Shown here one piece after another: positions 18,533-26,695 of a stretch of 64,000 nucleotides of DNA. The number at the start of each line of letters is the position of its first letter. Position 1 is the stretch's first letter. The notes below the pieces were generated by a model. It was not told the origin of the DNA. It worked only from the letters and a program-made list of their open reading frames with translations, and made no database searches. The translations under genes were made by a program, and so were the position numbers. Origin of the DNA: Lactiplantibacillus xiangfangensis (GTDB taxonomy: Bacteria > Bacillota > Bacilli > Lactobacillales > Lactobacillaceae); assembly GCF_001438845.1 (NCBI RefSeq), contig NZ_JQCL01000074.1, forward strand, positions 166,327 to 230,326, given 5' to 3'.

Positions 18533-19555
18533 TTAAGCGTTTGTTTTAAAAATTGGCCATAACTTCAGCGTTAGACCTTCTAAGACGTTTTGAAAGCTAA
18601 TATTGCTGGCGAGTTGCCGTTTTGCCGTTAAGGCTAACTCAGTAGCCTCCACTAGCTGCGTCGCGCTTAAACGACCCGTTAGCACTGTCAAATCCTGTGC
18701 ATACTGACCAAACGTTAACGTGTCGTGCTCGTCTGCATCAAAATGTAACTGTAATAAATCCTGAAATAGCGCCGCAATCAAATCCAACATCACCGATTGG
18801 TGTGCGGTATCTTTGGCTAAGCCGACTAAGTTGACCTGAACCGCAACAAAGCTCCGGGGTTCACCCTTAACGACTTGGTCAAACCAACGCCATAACGCCT
18901 TGGCAGCTTGCGGTAACCAGTCTTCTTCCAGCAACCCTTTTGCCTGGGTCACACTGTTGGTCAGGCCCCGCAGCATTTGCGCAACTTGGGGAGCAATCCC
19001 CGCTGCTTCAAACGTTTGCTGCAATGCCTGCGCTTTTAGTGGTGGAAATTCAATCACCTGCGTCCGCGAAATAATCGTGGGTAGGATCAATTGCTTATTC
19101 GTCGTTAACAAGAACGCCGTCACGTTGCCACTCGGTTCCTCAATGAACTTCAATAAGCTGTTGGCAGCCGACGCCGTCATTTTTTCAGCATCCTCGATGA
19201 TAAAAATCTTGCGATTACCTTCCACCGCACTCTTCGAGAATTCGGCTTTTAAATACCGGACTTGGTCGACTTTGATGCTTTGCCCATCCGGGACCACCGT
19301 GATGATATCCGGGTGCGAACCGTTAGCGATTCGGACACACTCTTCACAAGTCCCGTCCGGTTGATCATCGACAACGTGCAGACAAAACAAACGCTGTGCG
19401 ATCCAGCGTGCAAGTTCGGGCTGACCAGCACCTTCCATCCCCGCAAACAGGTAGGCGTGCGCCAAATGATTTTGTTTAATAATATGTTGAAATGCCGCTA
19501 GTAACCGTGGTTGTTTGGCAGCCATCGTTACTGCTAACGGATCGGTCGTTGCCAT
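18533..19555 (-). CDS. holB: DNA polymerase III subunit delta'
   Basis: Clamp-loader subunit, AAA+ fold, 340 residues. It has HAYLFAGMEGAGQPELA in place of a functional Walker A, zinc cysteines in CEECVRI, and SLLKFIEEPSGN plus IISRTQVIEFPPL. ATG at 19555 lies five bases after AAGGGTGG; GTG at 19564 lies within that ribosome binding site. Upstream is darA and downstream yabA. The ricT/yaaT gene that sits between holB and yabA in Bacillus is absent here. Confidence 0.94.
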   Translation of the reverse strand: MATTDPLAVTMAAKQPRLLAAFQHIIKQNHLAHAYLFAGMEGAGQPELARWIAQRLFCLHVVDDQPDGTCEECVRIANGSHPDIITVVPDGQSIKVDQVRYLKAEFSKSAVEGNRKIFIIEDAEKMTASAANSLLKFIEEPSGNVTAFLLTTNKQLILPTIISRTQVIEFPPLKAQALQQTFEAAGIAPQVAQMLRGLTNSVTQAKGLLEEDWLPQAAKALWRWFDQVVKGEPRSFVAVQVNLVGLAKDTAHQSVMLDLIAALFQDLLQLHFDADEHDTLTFGQYAQDLTVLTGRLSATQLVEATELALTAKRQLASNISFQNVLEGLTLKLWPIFKTNA

Positions 19556-19573
19556 TTGAACCACCCTTAATCT

Positions 19574-19903
19574 CTAAAATTGATGAAACTGTTCGATTGG
19601 TAAGACGAAGACCGTCGCGCCGCCGACCTGAACTTCGACCGGATAAGCGGCCGCACCGTCCATCGTGACGTCCAAGTTCACTGGCGGTGTCATGAATTGT
19701 TCCCGTGCGTGGCTAGTTTCCTTAATCATTGCAAGCACTTCATCAACCCGGTCATCTTCGATTCCAATCATGAAAGTCGTGTTACCAGAACGCAGAAAGC
19801 CCCCGGTTGTTGAAAGTTTAGTGGCCCGTACGTTTGCTTCAATAAATTGGCTACTCAGCCGGTTACTGTCCTTATCTTGGACAATGGCAATAATTAATTT
19901 CAT
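19574..19903 (-). CDS. darA: Cyclic-di-AMP receptor DarA/PstA (YaaQ family)
   Basis: 109 residues, PII-like trimeric fold. MKLIIAIVQDKDSN and STTGGFLRSGNTTFMIG match the c-di-AMP-binding family encoded next to tmk in Firmicutes. It senses c-di-AMP in the cytosol; its output partner is unknown. The start codon overlaps the tmk stop (ATGA), so the two are translationally coupled. Confidence 0.93.
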   Translation of the reverse strand: MKLIIAIVQDKDSNRLSSQFIEANVRATKLSTTGGFLRSGNTTFMIGIEDDRVDEVLAMIKETSHAREQFMTPPVNLDVTMDGAAAYPVEVQVGGATVFVLPIEQFHQF

Positions 19904-20577
19904 CGCTTCGACTTTCCTTCCGCTCTTAAGTAGGTTGGTAATTGTTTGGTCATAATGTCTAGGGCTTGTTGAACCACCGTACCTAGTGGTTGACTGGCAT
20001 CAACACGCTTAATCCGATCGGGATGGTCAGCTAAAAGTTGTAAATAAGCTGCTTGTACCCGGTGATGAAAGCTCAAAGCTTCAACGTCTAAGCGGTTGAT
20101 TTCATTTTGCCGGTGGGTCTGGATTCGTTCCAATCCCACGGCCGCATCGACGTCAAAATAAAGCGTCAAATCAGGGGTTAATCCCTCAGTTGCAAACTGA
20201 TTCATGTCGTAAACGGCTTGTTCACCGATGCCCCGGCCGGCACCCTGATACGCGATTGAACTATCAATAAACCGGTCACACAAGACTAGCTGGTCATTGC
20301 GCAATGCGGGTAAAATCTTTTGAATGATATGTTGCCGCCGCGCTGCCGCGTACAGCAACGCTTCAGTGCGGTCATCCATCATCGTATTGTGGCGGTCTAA
20401 AATAATTTGCCGAATTGCTTCTGAAATTTGATTACCACCAGGTTCGCGGGTTACGACTAACTGGTCGCCCAGTCGCGGTTGTAATTCAGCCACGATTGCG
20501 TTCAAAGCTGACGTTTTCCCAGCACCATCTGGCCCTTCGAAAGTCACTAATTTACCTGTCAACATTCCCAATCCCAT
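19900..20577 (-). CDS. tmk: Thymidylate kinase
   Basis: Phosphorylates dTMP to dTDP. 225 residues with P-loop FEGPDGAGKTS, the DRFIDSSIAYQGAGR (DRY-like) motif and the lid region. The first ATG (20577) has a weak AGAG ribosome binding site; ATG at 20565 gives a protein closer to the family N-terminus, so the start is uncertain by four codons. First gene of the tmk-darA-holB-yabA-rsmI-thioesterase operon, driven by a good promoter at 20608-20636. Confidence 0.96.
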   Translation of the reverse strand: MGLGMLTGKLVTFEGPDGAGKTSALNAIVAELQPRLGDQLVVTREPGGNQISEAIRQIILDRHNTMMDDRTEALLYAAARRQHIIQKILPALRNDQLVLCDRFIDSSIAYQGAGRGIGEQAVYDMNQFATEGLTPDLTLYFDVDAAVGLERIQTHRQNEINRLDVEALSFHHRVQAAYLQLLADHPDRIKRVDASQPLGTVVQQALDIMTKQLPTYLRAEGKSKR

Positions 20578-20607
20578 CTAAATTCTCTAATTTACATATA
20601 TGTGATA

Positions 20608-20636
20608 ATTGTACTTGATTCTAGACCACCTGTCTA
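20608..20636 (-). promoter_or_regulatory. Promoter of the tmk operon
   Basis: Minus-strand TAGACA (20636-20631), 17-base spacer, TACAAT (20613-20608). It lies about 30 bases upstream of tmk. Confidence 0.65.
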
Positions 20637-20907
20637 ATGCGGTTGCCACTAGTGAAGGTATTTTTTAAACTACTTTTGGCGAAGTAACTACTACTGATTG
20701 TGGTTTTCAACTTTTTTTAGTTTGACGCAAAAATAATACCAAATCACGTTTTGCTATTTGATGCGACCGCCAATTCAAAATTGGCCACCAACCGTATGTC
20801 ATCAGTGACAACCGGACTAACTCACAAGTAACCAATTTGTATTAGTTTAGATACTGTTACGACAGTAATCAATCCCTAAGTTTAGCTTTTAACCTTCAGT
20901 AACAATT

Positions 20908-20955
20908 GAAAAGCCGCCTTACGCTGGCTACAATCATCAGTGTAAGGCGGTTTCA
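20908..20955 (-). terminator. Terminator of the toxin-antitoxin pair
   Basis: CCGCCTTAC (20914-20922) pairs perfectly with GTAAGGCGG (20942-20950), extended inside by GCTG/CAGT. On the minus strand the stem is followed by CTTTTC. It lies about 100 bases after the toxin stop. Confidence 0.75.
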
Positions 20956-21057
20956 ATTTCATAAATTGGCTCATCACAATTCTTCTCAATCTATTTTAGG
21001 TACTATATTCAAAAACAAGTTTCTCAACCGATAATTATTAATAGTACGAGCTTGATA

Positions 21058-21339
21058 CTACAGTATGTCGTGACCACCAGTATTCAACAACAGCAAAATC
21101 AGTTCATCATTGTTAATGATTTGATAAGTCAGCAACCAGTTTTTATCAAGATGAATCTCATTGATCCCTGCATGATTACCGCGTAGCATATGCCAATCAA
21201 ATTTGTATTTCAGTGTCTCTTGATCTTCTAACAGAATTGTTTTAATAGCAGCATCTAATCGTTCCATATCGTAATGCTTTTTAGCTAATTTTTTTACTGA
21301 TCGTGTGAAATGTGCAGTGGTCGTCACTTTTTCAATCAT
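21058..21339 (-). CDS. yafQ: Type II toxin, YafQ/RelE-family mRNA interferase
   Basis: 93 residues. VTTTAHFTRSVKKLAKKHYD at the start, then HMLRGNHAGINEIHLDKNWLLTYQI and a C-terminal TGGHDIL, follow the YafQ pattern (ribosome-dependent mRNA cleavage; conserved His and Asp residues in the last two segments). The ATG at 21339 overlaps the antitoxin end by 8 bases and follows AAAGGGA. It is the second gene of a RelB/DinJ-type pair. Exact specificity cannot be read from sequence. Confidence 0.9.
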   Translation of the reverse strand: MIEKVTTTAHFTRSVKKLAKKHYDMERLDAAIKTILLEDQETLKYKFDWHMLRGNHAGINEIHLDKNWLLTYQIINNDELILLLLNTGGHDIL

Positions 21340-21619
21340 CAGTATCCCTTTCGATTGCATGCAATCGTTTGAAAAAATCATCCGCAGAACTAGTTCTCAC
21401 ATCACCATTTTTAACATCTTTTAGTGCTTCATCAATCGCGCGTTCATAATGATCCTGAGTCGGTCGAAACGGTAATCCGTTGTCGGTAATGACCTGTGCT
21501 AAGAACATATTTACTAAGTTTGGTAAATCAGTCCCCATTGATTCAGCGATTACTGCTGCCCGTTGTTTACGGTCGTGATCAATTCTAATGGTTAACCGAT
21601 CTTTAGTCGTATTTTCCAT
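21332..21619 (-). CDS. dinJ: Type II antitoxin, RelB/DinJ family
   Basis: 95 residues. The N-terminal ribbon-helix-helix (TKDRLTIRIDHDRKQRAAVI, then SMGTDLPNLVNMFL) is the DNA-binding and dimerising part; the C-terminal tail with DDFFKRL should wrap the toxin. It probably represses its own promoter. ATG at 21619 follows AAGGA. The pair is inserted between yaaL and tmk, genes that belong to conserved neighbouring clusters. Confidence 0.9.
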   Translation of the reverse strand: MENTTKDRLTIRIDHDRKQRAAVIAESMGTDLPNLVNMFLAQVITDNGLPFRPTQDHYERAIDEALKDVKNGDVRTSSADDFFKRLHAIERDTDD

Positions 21620-21649
21620 TTCCAGTCCTTCCTTTCACCTATTGGCGTC

Positions 21650-21678
21650 ATACTATCACCATTTGTCACCGATGTCTA
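21650..21678 (-). promoter_or_regulatory. Promoter of the toxin-antitoxin pair
   Basis: Minus-strand TAGACA (21678-21673), 17 bases, TAGTAT (21655-21650), 31 bases before the antitoxin ATG. GGTGA is repeated three times around it (GGTGACA, GGTGATA, GGTGAAA), possible contact sites for the ribbon-helix-helix antitoxin. Confidence 0.5.
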
Positions 21679-21781
21679 CTGAATTAACTTTATACCACCA
21701 CGACGCCTTCGTCATAACCACATGGATTTACAAAGGTAGTTAATTTCAAATTAATATAAGTAGCTCTACACAGGAACAGCC

Positions 21782-21821
21782 AAAAAATGAGCAATCTAGA
21801 ATTATCCTAGATTACTCATCT
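21782..21821 (-). terminator. Terminator of the dnaX-yaaK-recR-yaaL operon
   Basis: ATGAGCAATCTAG (from 21787) pairs with CTAGATTACTCAT (to 21819) with one mismatch; on the minus strand it ends in TTTTTT. Confidence 0.85.
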
Positions 21822-21837
21822 TTTAGGCGATTAACAC

Positions 21838-22089
21838 TTAGTTGTCGATCACCGAGCGTTGGATCGTCTGTCCATGCACTTGGCGCCGGCGAGCTTCCCG
21901 GTATAAGTACAAGTACTTTGCCCGGGCAAGCGCCGTCTGCGTCACTAATTCACTGGTATTATTATCGTAAATTGCTTGTTCATTTTCCTTAGCACGGTCC
22001 CAGTCGACCTTGGCCGCGTTTAAGGTGTTTAACAACTGTTGGTCAAAAACTGCCTTGGGTTGCTTGATCTTCTTGTTTCTTCCAAACAT
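21838..22089 (-). CDS. yaaL: YaaL-family protein (DUF2508)
   Basis: 83 residues, charged, mostly helical, no membrane segment. It matches the small YaaL family found directly after recR in Firmicutes; function unknown. Features visible: a basic N-terminus (MFGRNKKIKQPK) and a Tyr/Arg-rich stretch YLYLYREARRRQ near the C-terminus. It lies 15 bases after recR and is the last gene of its operon. Confidence 0.85.
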   Translation of the reverse strand: MFGRNKKIKQPKAVFDQQLLNTLNAAKVDWDRAKENEQAIYDNNTSELVTQTALARAKYLYLYREARRRQVHGQTIQRSVIDN

Positions 22090-22104
22090 CTCTTATGCCC
22101 CCAA

Positions 22105-22704
22105 TTACATCTCTTGGCGTCCTTCAACTGCTTTGAACAGCGTCATTTCATCAGCGTACTGAATATCGCTCCCAACTGACAACCCGTGTGCCAAACGCGT
22201 TACTTTGATACCAGCCGGTTTGACCAACCGTGAAATATACATGGCGGTCGCTTCCCCTTCCGGCGTGGCGTTAGTTGCAATAATAACTTCTTTAATCGCA
22301 TCATTTTGCTGAAGTCGTTTTAATAAACTGGCAATATTGATGTCTTCCGGGCCCTTACCGTCAACCGGCGAAAGTACGCCGTGTAAGACGTGATACAGAC
22401 CATTATATTCCTTGATCTTTTCCATCGCCATCACGTCCTTGGCCTCTTCCACAACCAGTACGGTGCTTTGATCACGAGACTTATCGCGACAAATGACACA
22501 AGGATCGTCTTCGGTGATATTGCCACAAATACTGCAAAAGTGTAGATCACGCTTTGCGGCCACGAGCGACTTGGCAAACTCGGTCACGTCGTCGCCGTCC
22601 ATATCAATCGTATAGAAGGCCAGGCGGGTCGCAGTCTTACCACCAATGCCGGGGAGCTTCATATAACTATCGATCAACTTAGCAATTGGTTCTGGATACT
22701 GCAT
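22105..22704 (-). CDS. recR: Recombination mediator RecR
   Basis: Works with RecO to load RecA on gapped DNA. 199 residues, the usual length: helix-hairpin-helix [14 protein letters not shown], a four-cysteine zinc finger ([16 protein letters not shown]), and a Toprim domain from about residue 80 with [16 protein letters not shown] at 22704; 22 bases after yaaK. Confidence 0.97.
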   Translation of the reverse strand: MQYPEPIAKLIDSYMKLPGIGGKTATRLAFYTIDMDGDDVTEFAKSLVAAKRDLHFCSICGNITEDDPCVICRDKSRDQSTVLVVEEAKDVMAMEKIKEYNGLYHVLHGVLSPVDGKGPEDINIASLLKRLQQNDAIKEVIIATNATPEGEATAMYISRLVKPAGIKVTRLAHGLSVGSDIQYADEMTLFKAVEGRQEM

Positions 22705-22726
22705 GTGTTTACCTCACTCTACTTGC

Positions 22727-23035
22727 TTACTTTAAACCTTGAGTGTACTTGCCCATCGTACTCTGTGTTTGGGCGTCAACCTTCCCTAAAGCGTCGTTAA
22801 CGGCAGCTAACACTAAATCTTGTAACATATCGACGTCATCTGGATCAACAGCTTCAGGATTGATGGTGATGTCCTTCATCTTCTTGTCACCCGTAAAAGT
22901 GACTTTGACCATGTCGTCTGGCGCAACGCCTTCAAAGGTTTGTTCGTTCAAGGCTTCTTGTTCCGCAGACATTTGTGCCTGCATCTTTTTCATTTGTTTC
23001 ATCATGTTTTGCATATTACCCATGCCACGCATCAT
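22727..23035 (-). CDS. yaaK: YbaB/EbfC-family nucleoid-associated protein
   Basis: 102 residues. Met/Gln/Lys-rich N-terminal helix ([17 protein letters not shown]), then the beta-sheet core with [18 protein letters not shown]; the tweezer-like dimers bind DNA. Located between dnaX and recR as in nearly all bacteria. ATG at 23035 follows AAAGGAAC; the adjacent ATG at 23032 is equally possible. Confidence 0.94.
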   Translation of the reverse strand: MMRGMGNMQNMMKQMKKMQAQMSAEQEALNEQTFEGVAPDDMVKVTFTGDKKMKDITINPEAVDPDDVDMLQDLVLAAVNDALGKVDAQTQSTMGKYTQGLK

Positions 23036-23086
23036 AATTATCAGTTCCTTTCGGGATTAAATGATTTTTACTACTATAATATTAGC

Positions 23087-24775
23087 TTAGTCTGGTTTAA
23101 CTTCAACTAAATCGCCAAACATGTCCTTAGCTTGGTCCACCACTGGCACCTTTTCTGGCGCTTTCTCAGCGGCTTTGCCACCAGGTTGGTGCGTTGCTAA
23201 GTAGTCTTTCCGAATTTGTGGCCACTGGTCCTTCGGCACACACACAATCTTCGGTGACTGGCCCATCAAACGATCCAAACCGTTGCTAAGTGCGTCGATC
23301 AACGTCTGATCATCGGTTGCCTTCTGATAAATAAAGGCGTAATCAAACGCAACGACCAGGCCGTTATCGCTGGCCGCAACCGGCTGTGCAACGTGCATTA
23401 AGGCCCGTTGCGTCACACTGAGGATGTTCATTAAATCGCCCCAGACGTCTCGAATCTTCAGCAAGTCGTTCTTCTTGGCCGTATCCAGAATTGGATAAAT
23501 CTGGCTAACGTTGACCTTTTTAACGACCGGCCCGTTCTTAGGCGTCTGCTTTACCCGGTTGGCTTGTGGCGCCCCACCGGTACTCTTGATATTTTTCAGC
23601 TCACTTTGAAGTTGTTCCACCTGATGTGCCAACTTTTGAACGGTTGGGTCACCAGGATTAACAGCTGCCGGCGCTGCGGCTTGTGCGGGCTGACCATCGA
23701 GTTGGGCCAATTTGACCGTCAATACTTCCAGATAGACATCCGGGTGCGTCGTGAACCGCATTTGTTGTTGAATATCATTGAGCGTTTTGATCATTTGATA
23801 TAGGACTTCAGCGTCGATGCTCTTGGCGAAGTCTTCAAAGCGCTTGTCATCTTCACCCATCGCAACGCTGTCGACCATTTCTGGTGCTTGTTGATAGAGT
23901 AACACGTCACGCGTATAGCTGATCAGATCTTCGATGAAGCGGTTCGCATCTTTACCTTCTTGTAAGATTTCCCGCATCGTTTCTAACGCCGGCTTCGTCA
24001 CATGATTCGTGACTTCTTCAACGTAATCGGCAATCAACTTCTTGGTGACACTTCCCGTTACCATTAGCGCGTCGTCTAACGTCACGGTGTTGTCCCCAAA
24101 CGAAATCACTTGGTCCAAAATACTGAGGGCGTCACGCATCCCGCCTTCCGCAGCCTGCGCAATCACCCGTAAAGCTTTTTCGTCATAAGTAACATCTTTT
24201 TGTTTCAGGATATAGACCATCCGCTCGTAACTATCCTTTGCCGTGATCCGCCGAAAGTCAAAGCGTTGTGTCCGTGAAATGATGGTCAGCGGAATTTTAT
24301 GCGGTTCAGTCGTCGCTAGAATAAAGATGACGTTTGCTGGCGGCTCTTCCAACGTTTTTAGTAACGCGTTGAACGCCCCAGTCGATAACATATGAACTTC
24401 ATCAATAATGTAGACTTTGTAGTCAGCTTCGGTCGGCGCGTACTTGGCCTTATCCCGAATGTCCCGAATTTCTTCGACCCCGTTGTTAGAAGCTGCATCA
24501 ATTTCGATCACATCATTAAGCTGACCCTTAGTAATGGCCTTACAAGTGTCGCATTCGTTACAAGGTTCGCCGTCAACCAGATGGTGACAGTTAATCGCCT
24601 TGGCAAAAATTTTGGCAGCGGACGTTTTCCCCGTCCCCCGTGGCCCAGTAAATAAATACGCATGACTCGTCTGATGGGTCATGATCGCATTTTTCAACGT
24701 CTGGGTAATCATCTGTTGACCGACGATTTCATCAAAACGTTGGGGCCGCCAAACCCGATATAATGCCCGATACAT
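23087..24775 (-). CDS. dnaX: DNA polymerase III subunits gamma/tau
   Basis: Clamp-loader ATPase, 562 residues. Walker A GPRGTGKT (residues 44-51), zinc cysteines C63, C72, C75 and C78, Walker B IIDEVHML, and sensor 1 TTIISRTQRF. After the AAA+ domains comes an A/P/Q-rich hinge (about 365-425) and a tau C-terminal domain that contacts the polymerase. I saw no convincing A-rich slippery site for a shorter gamma form. First gene of dnaX-yaaK-recR-yaaL. Confidence 0.96.
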   Translation of the reverse strand: MYRALYRVWRPQRFDEIVGQQMITQTLKNAIMTHQTSHAYLFTGPRGTGKTSAAKIFAKAINCHHLVDGEPCNECDTCKAITKGQLNDVIEIDAASNNGVEEIRDIRDKAKYAPTEADYKVYIIDEVHMLSTGAFNALLKTLEEPPANVIFILATTEPHKIPLTIISRTQRFDFRRITAKDSYERMVYILKQKDVTYDEKALRVIAQAAEGGMRDALSILDQVISFGDNTVTLDDALMVTGSVTKKLIADYVEEVTNHVTKPALETMREILQEGKDANRFIEDLISYTRDVLLYQQAPEMVDSVAMGEDDKRFEDFAKSIDAEVLYQMIKTLNDIQQQMRFTTHPDVYLEVLTVKLAQLDGQPAQAAAPAAVNPGDPTVQKLAHQVEQLQSELKNIKSTGGAPQANRVKQTPKNGPVVKKVNVSQIYPILDTAKKNDLLKIRDVWGDLMNILSVTQRALMHVAQPVAASDNGLVVAFDYAFIYQKATDDQTLIDALSNGLDRLMGQSPKIVCVPKDQWPQIRKDYLATHQPGGKAAEKAPEKVPVVDQAKDMFGDLVEVKPD

Positions 24776-24833
24776 GCGAATCTTCCTTTCTCACTAGCCC
24801 ACTGGCTGCACGTTAATTAAACAATTGATTTTA

Positions 24834-24866
24834 AATAAAAAGCTCTCAACCGAATGGCTAAGAGCT
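24834..24866 (-). terminator. Terminator between the SRP RNA gene and dnaX
   Basis: AGCTCT...AGAGCT (24841-24866) with an inner paired segment (CAACC/GGCTA-type, partly mismatched), followed on the minus strand by TTTTTATTT. It insulates dnaX from the SRP RNA. Confidence 0.75.
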
Positions 24867-24879
24867 GTTACATTTCATA

Positions 24880-24973
24880 AAAACTTAAGGCACAAGATGA
24901 AGCAAACTTAGTGCTGCTTCCTTCCGGACCTGACACGATTCGTAAATCCACCCTTGCCTTAAGGCCTTGCGGC
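24880..24973 (-). ncRNA. ffs: Signal recognition particle RNA, small type (4.5S-like)
   Basis: The minus strand contains the universally conserved SRP core GTCAGGTCCGGAAGGAAGC (the Ffh-binding apical loop region). The two ends pair: CTTAAGGCAAG near the 5' end against CTTGTGCCTTAAG near the 3' end, which is followed by TTTTT. A -10 box TATTAT lies seven bases before the proposed start at 24973. The RNA of about 94 nucleotides lacks the Alu domain of Bacillus scRNA. It lies between tadA and dnaX, its common place in lactobacilli. Confidence 0.95.
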
Positions 24974-25013
24974 AAATACTATAATACATGATTTAAACTA
25001 AGATTACCAGCCA

Positions 25014-25526
25014 TCAGTTTAACTTTTTTTCAGCTGCGGCCCGGCGCGCCTTCTTCTCAGCCTTCTTACGTTTACGGATATTTCGGAAAAAGTTCTCCAA
25101 TAATTCCCCCGCTGGCCGTGCCAAGACCCGTTCATGGACCGTCACTTGGTGATTCAGCCGCGTATCGTCCATCACTTGATACAGGCTCCGGACGGCCCCG
25201 GCTTTAGGATCGCGCGCGCCGTAAAACATTTCGGGAATCCGCGCATTAATAATGGCGCCGCTACACATCAGACACGGCTCTAGCGTGACGTACAGCTGAC
25301 AATCTTCCAGGCGCCAGCTACGTAAATACTCACAGGCCTCCTGAATCGCAATGATCTCTGCATGCATGGTCGCATCCTGACCATGTTCCCGTAAATTATG
25401 GCCACGACCAATGATCTCACCATCGTGCACAATCACGGCACCGATCGGGACTTCACCGATCACATACGCCATCCGTGCTTCGTGGAGGGCTTCTTGCATC
25501 CAGTCTTCCGCCGTTTGATTACTCAC
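25014..25526 (-). CDS. tadA: tRNA adenosine(34) deaminase TadA
   Basis: Converts A34 to inosine in tRNA-Arg(ACG). 170 residues, zinc deaminase fold: His55 and catalytic Glu57 in HAEIIAI, Cys85 and Cys88 in EPCLMC. The C-terminal tail (from about 150) is very Lys/Arg-rich, suited to tRNA binding. Its start is two bases from the stop of the methyltransferase gene, so they are co-transcribed. Confidence 0.96.
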   Translation of the reverse strand: MSNQTAEDWMQEALHEARMAYVIGEVPIGAVIVHDGEIIGRGHNLREHGQDATMHAEIIAIQEACEYLRSWRLEDCQLYVTLEPCLMCSGAIINARIPEMFYGARDPKAGAVRSLYQVMDDTRLNHQVTVHERVLARPAGELLENFFRNIRKRKKAEKKARRAAAEKKLN

Positions 25527-25527
25527 G

Positions 25528-26136
25528 CTATCCCTCCTTTACACTTTGTAAGATGTAATAGCCCTTATCCTTCTTAATAATCTGACAATTACCAAAAGTT
25601 GCCTGCATTAACTTCTTGGCTGACGGTGCCCCCTGCTTTTTCTGGAGAACAACTGTCAGCGTACCACCGGTTACCAAGCGTGATACCGCGCCGGTTAACA
25701 TGGCAGCGACCACGTCTTTTCCGGCACGTACAGGTGGGTTTGTGACGATGGCGGCGTAGTCCGTCTTGGTCACCTGCTCGTAGACGTCGGACGTAAAGAT
25801 ATTGACGTTAGTAATCTGATTCAGTGCCGTATTTTTGCGGGCTAAACTCAACGCCAACTCGTTAACGTCAACCATATCAACCGTCCGTTCAGGCGACTGA
25901 TACGCTAGTGCCATGCCAATTGGGCCGTAACCGGTCCCTAAATCTAAGATTGCACCAGCCGGCAACTGGCTAGGGTCAAAGGCCGCTAACAAGGTCCGAG
26001 AACCGTAATCCACGGTCCGCTTAGAAAAGACACCGTTATCGGTCGTAAATTTAAAGTCGTGCTGAAAAATTTCAAAATTCCATTGCTTTTCGTCATGCAC
26101 AACTTCTGGATTGTGTGTATAATAATAATTGGTCAT
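25528..26136 (-). CDS. Class I SAM-dependent methyltransferase, RsmC/YbxB-like
   Basis: 202 residues. SAM-binding motif I is ILDLGTGYGPIGMAL (from about residue 63), and the NPPF-type motif is TNPPVRAGK, typical of enzymes that methylate exocyclic amines of rRNA bases. The N-terminus YYYTHNPEV matches the YbxB/RsmC small-methyltransferase group. The rRNA target is inferred only. It precedes tadA by two bases. Confidence 0.88.
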   Translation of the reverse strand: MTNYYYTHNPEVVHDEKQWNFEIFQHDFKFTTDNGVFSKRTVDYGSRTLLAAFDPSQLPAGAILDLGTGYGPIGMALAYQSPERTVDMVDVNELALSLARKNTALNQITNVNIFTSDVYEQVTKTDYAAIVTNPPVRAGKDVVAAMLTGAVSRLVTGGTLTVVLQKKQGAPSAKKLMQATFGNCQIIKKDKGYYILQSVKEG

Positions 26137-26240
26137 ATTTATTTTCCTCTGATTTATGGTCTAGTTCTATGATAACTGATTTATAGAAGGAACAACAATA
26201 AAATAAAAATTTTTCAAGCAATGGTTAAAGACCGTTATTA

Positions 26241-26289
26241 ACACAATATCTAGTGGTTAAGGCTCATTTTGAGCCACTAGATATTGTGT
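26241..26289. promoter_or_regulatory. Pair of NrdR boxes upstream of nrdH
   Basis: ACACAATATCTAGTGG (26241-26256) and its exact reverse complement CCACTAGATATTGTGT (26274-26289) each match the NrdR box consensus acaCwAtATaTwGTgt. Centres are 33 bases apart, about three helical turns, the spacing needed for co-operative NrdR binding. They lie just upstream of the nrdH -35 box. The pair looks like a hairpin terminator, but no plus-strand gene ends before it. Confidence 0.85.
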
Positions 26290-26296
26290 TTTTTGA

Positions 26297-26324
26297 TTGT
26301 TTTTTCCCCCGTATGTTGTATACT
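26297..26324 (+). promoter_or_regulatory. nrdH promoter
   Basis: TTGTTT (26297-26302), 16 bases, TATACT (26319-26324). The start of nrdH is 36 bases downstream. Confidence 0.6.
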
Positions 26325-26359
26325 GGGTTTATCGATAAAACGAAATAAGGGTGATTTAA

Positions 26360-26590
26360 ATGAAAAAAGTAACGGTTTTTACTAAGAACAACTGCATGCA
26401 ATGCAAAATGACTAAGAAATTCCTCGTGGCCCATAACGTCGCCTTCGAAGAAAAGAACATTAACACTAATCCAGAATACGTTGATTACTTAAAAAATCAA
26501 GGTTTCCAAGCGGTTCCCGTGGTCGAAATTACTGGTGAAGATAGCATTGCCGGTTTCCGCCCAGATGCTTTGAAGCAATTAGCTGTTTAG
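26360..26590 (+). CDS. nrdH: Glutaredoxin-like protein NrdH
   Basis: 76 residues, thioredoxin fold, redox pair Cys12-Met-Gln-Cys15. It reduces the class Ib ribonucleotide reductase NrdEF, itself being reduced by thioredoxin reductase. The GFRPDALKQL C-terminus is typical. First gene of nrdHEF behind two NrdR boxes; 144 bases with a strong hairpin separate it from nrdE. Confidence 0.95.
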   Translation: MKKVTVFTKNNCMQCKMTKKFLVAHNVAFEEKNINTNPEYVDYLKNQGFQAVPVVEITGEDSIAGFRPDALKQLAV

Positions 26591-26647
26591 TTCACTGCGC
26601 TTTTTTTGCGCGGTTACATAGCTGGTTTTAAGGATAGATTTGATAAG

Positions 26648-26695
26648 CGACCCACAATCAATAGTCACTACTGATTGTGGGTCGTCCGCTTTTAA
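26648..26695 (+). terminator. Hairpin between nrdH and nrdE, possible attenuator
   Basis: CGACCCACAATCA (26648-26660) pairs perfectly with TGATTGTGGGTCG (26672-26684); only TTTT follows after CCGC. A weaker GCGC-T7-GCGC hairpin lies just after nrdH. The weak T-run suggests partial termination or an mRNA-stability element, giving more nrdH than nrdEF message. Confidence 0.5.

Larger units (their letters stand above)
20578..21057. other. 480-base intergenic region between tmk and the toxin gene
   Basis: Contains the tmk promoter, the toxin-antitoxin terminator, a 16-base palindrome TACTGTTACGACAGTA (20852-20867), a small hairpin CCAATTCAAAATTGG (about 20771-20785), and an imperfect long inverted repeat: GGTTGCCACT at 20641-20650 against AGTGACAACC near 20803-20812. 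The latter overlaps a motif shared with two other intergenic gaps. No open frame was supported. Confidence 0.5.

Noticed and set aside
23087-24775. Programmed frameshift in dnaX
   Set aside because: No clear A-AAA-AAG slippery heptamer with a downstream stem was seen in the hinge region.
26240-26300. Plus-strand rho-independent terminator before nrdH
   Set aside because: No plus-strand gene ends upstream (the neighbour is on the minus strand), and both arms fit NrdR boxes with proper phasing.
20687-26682. 14-base identity ACTACTGATTGTGG at about 20689 and 26668
   Set aside because: At this length several identical pairs are expected by chance in 64 kb, and the contexts differ.
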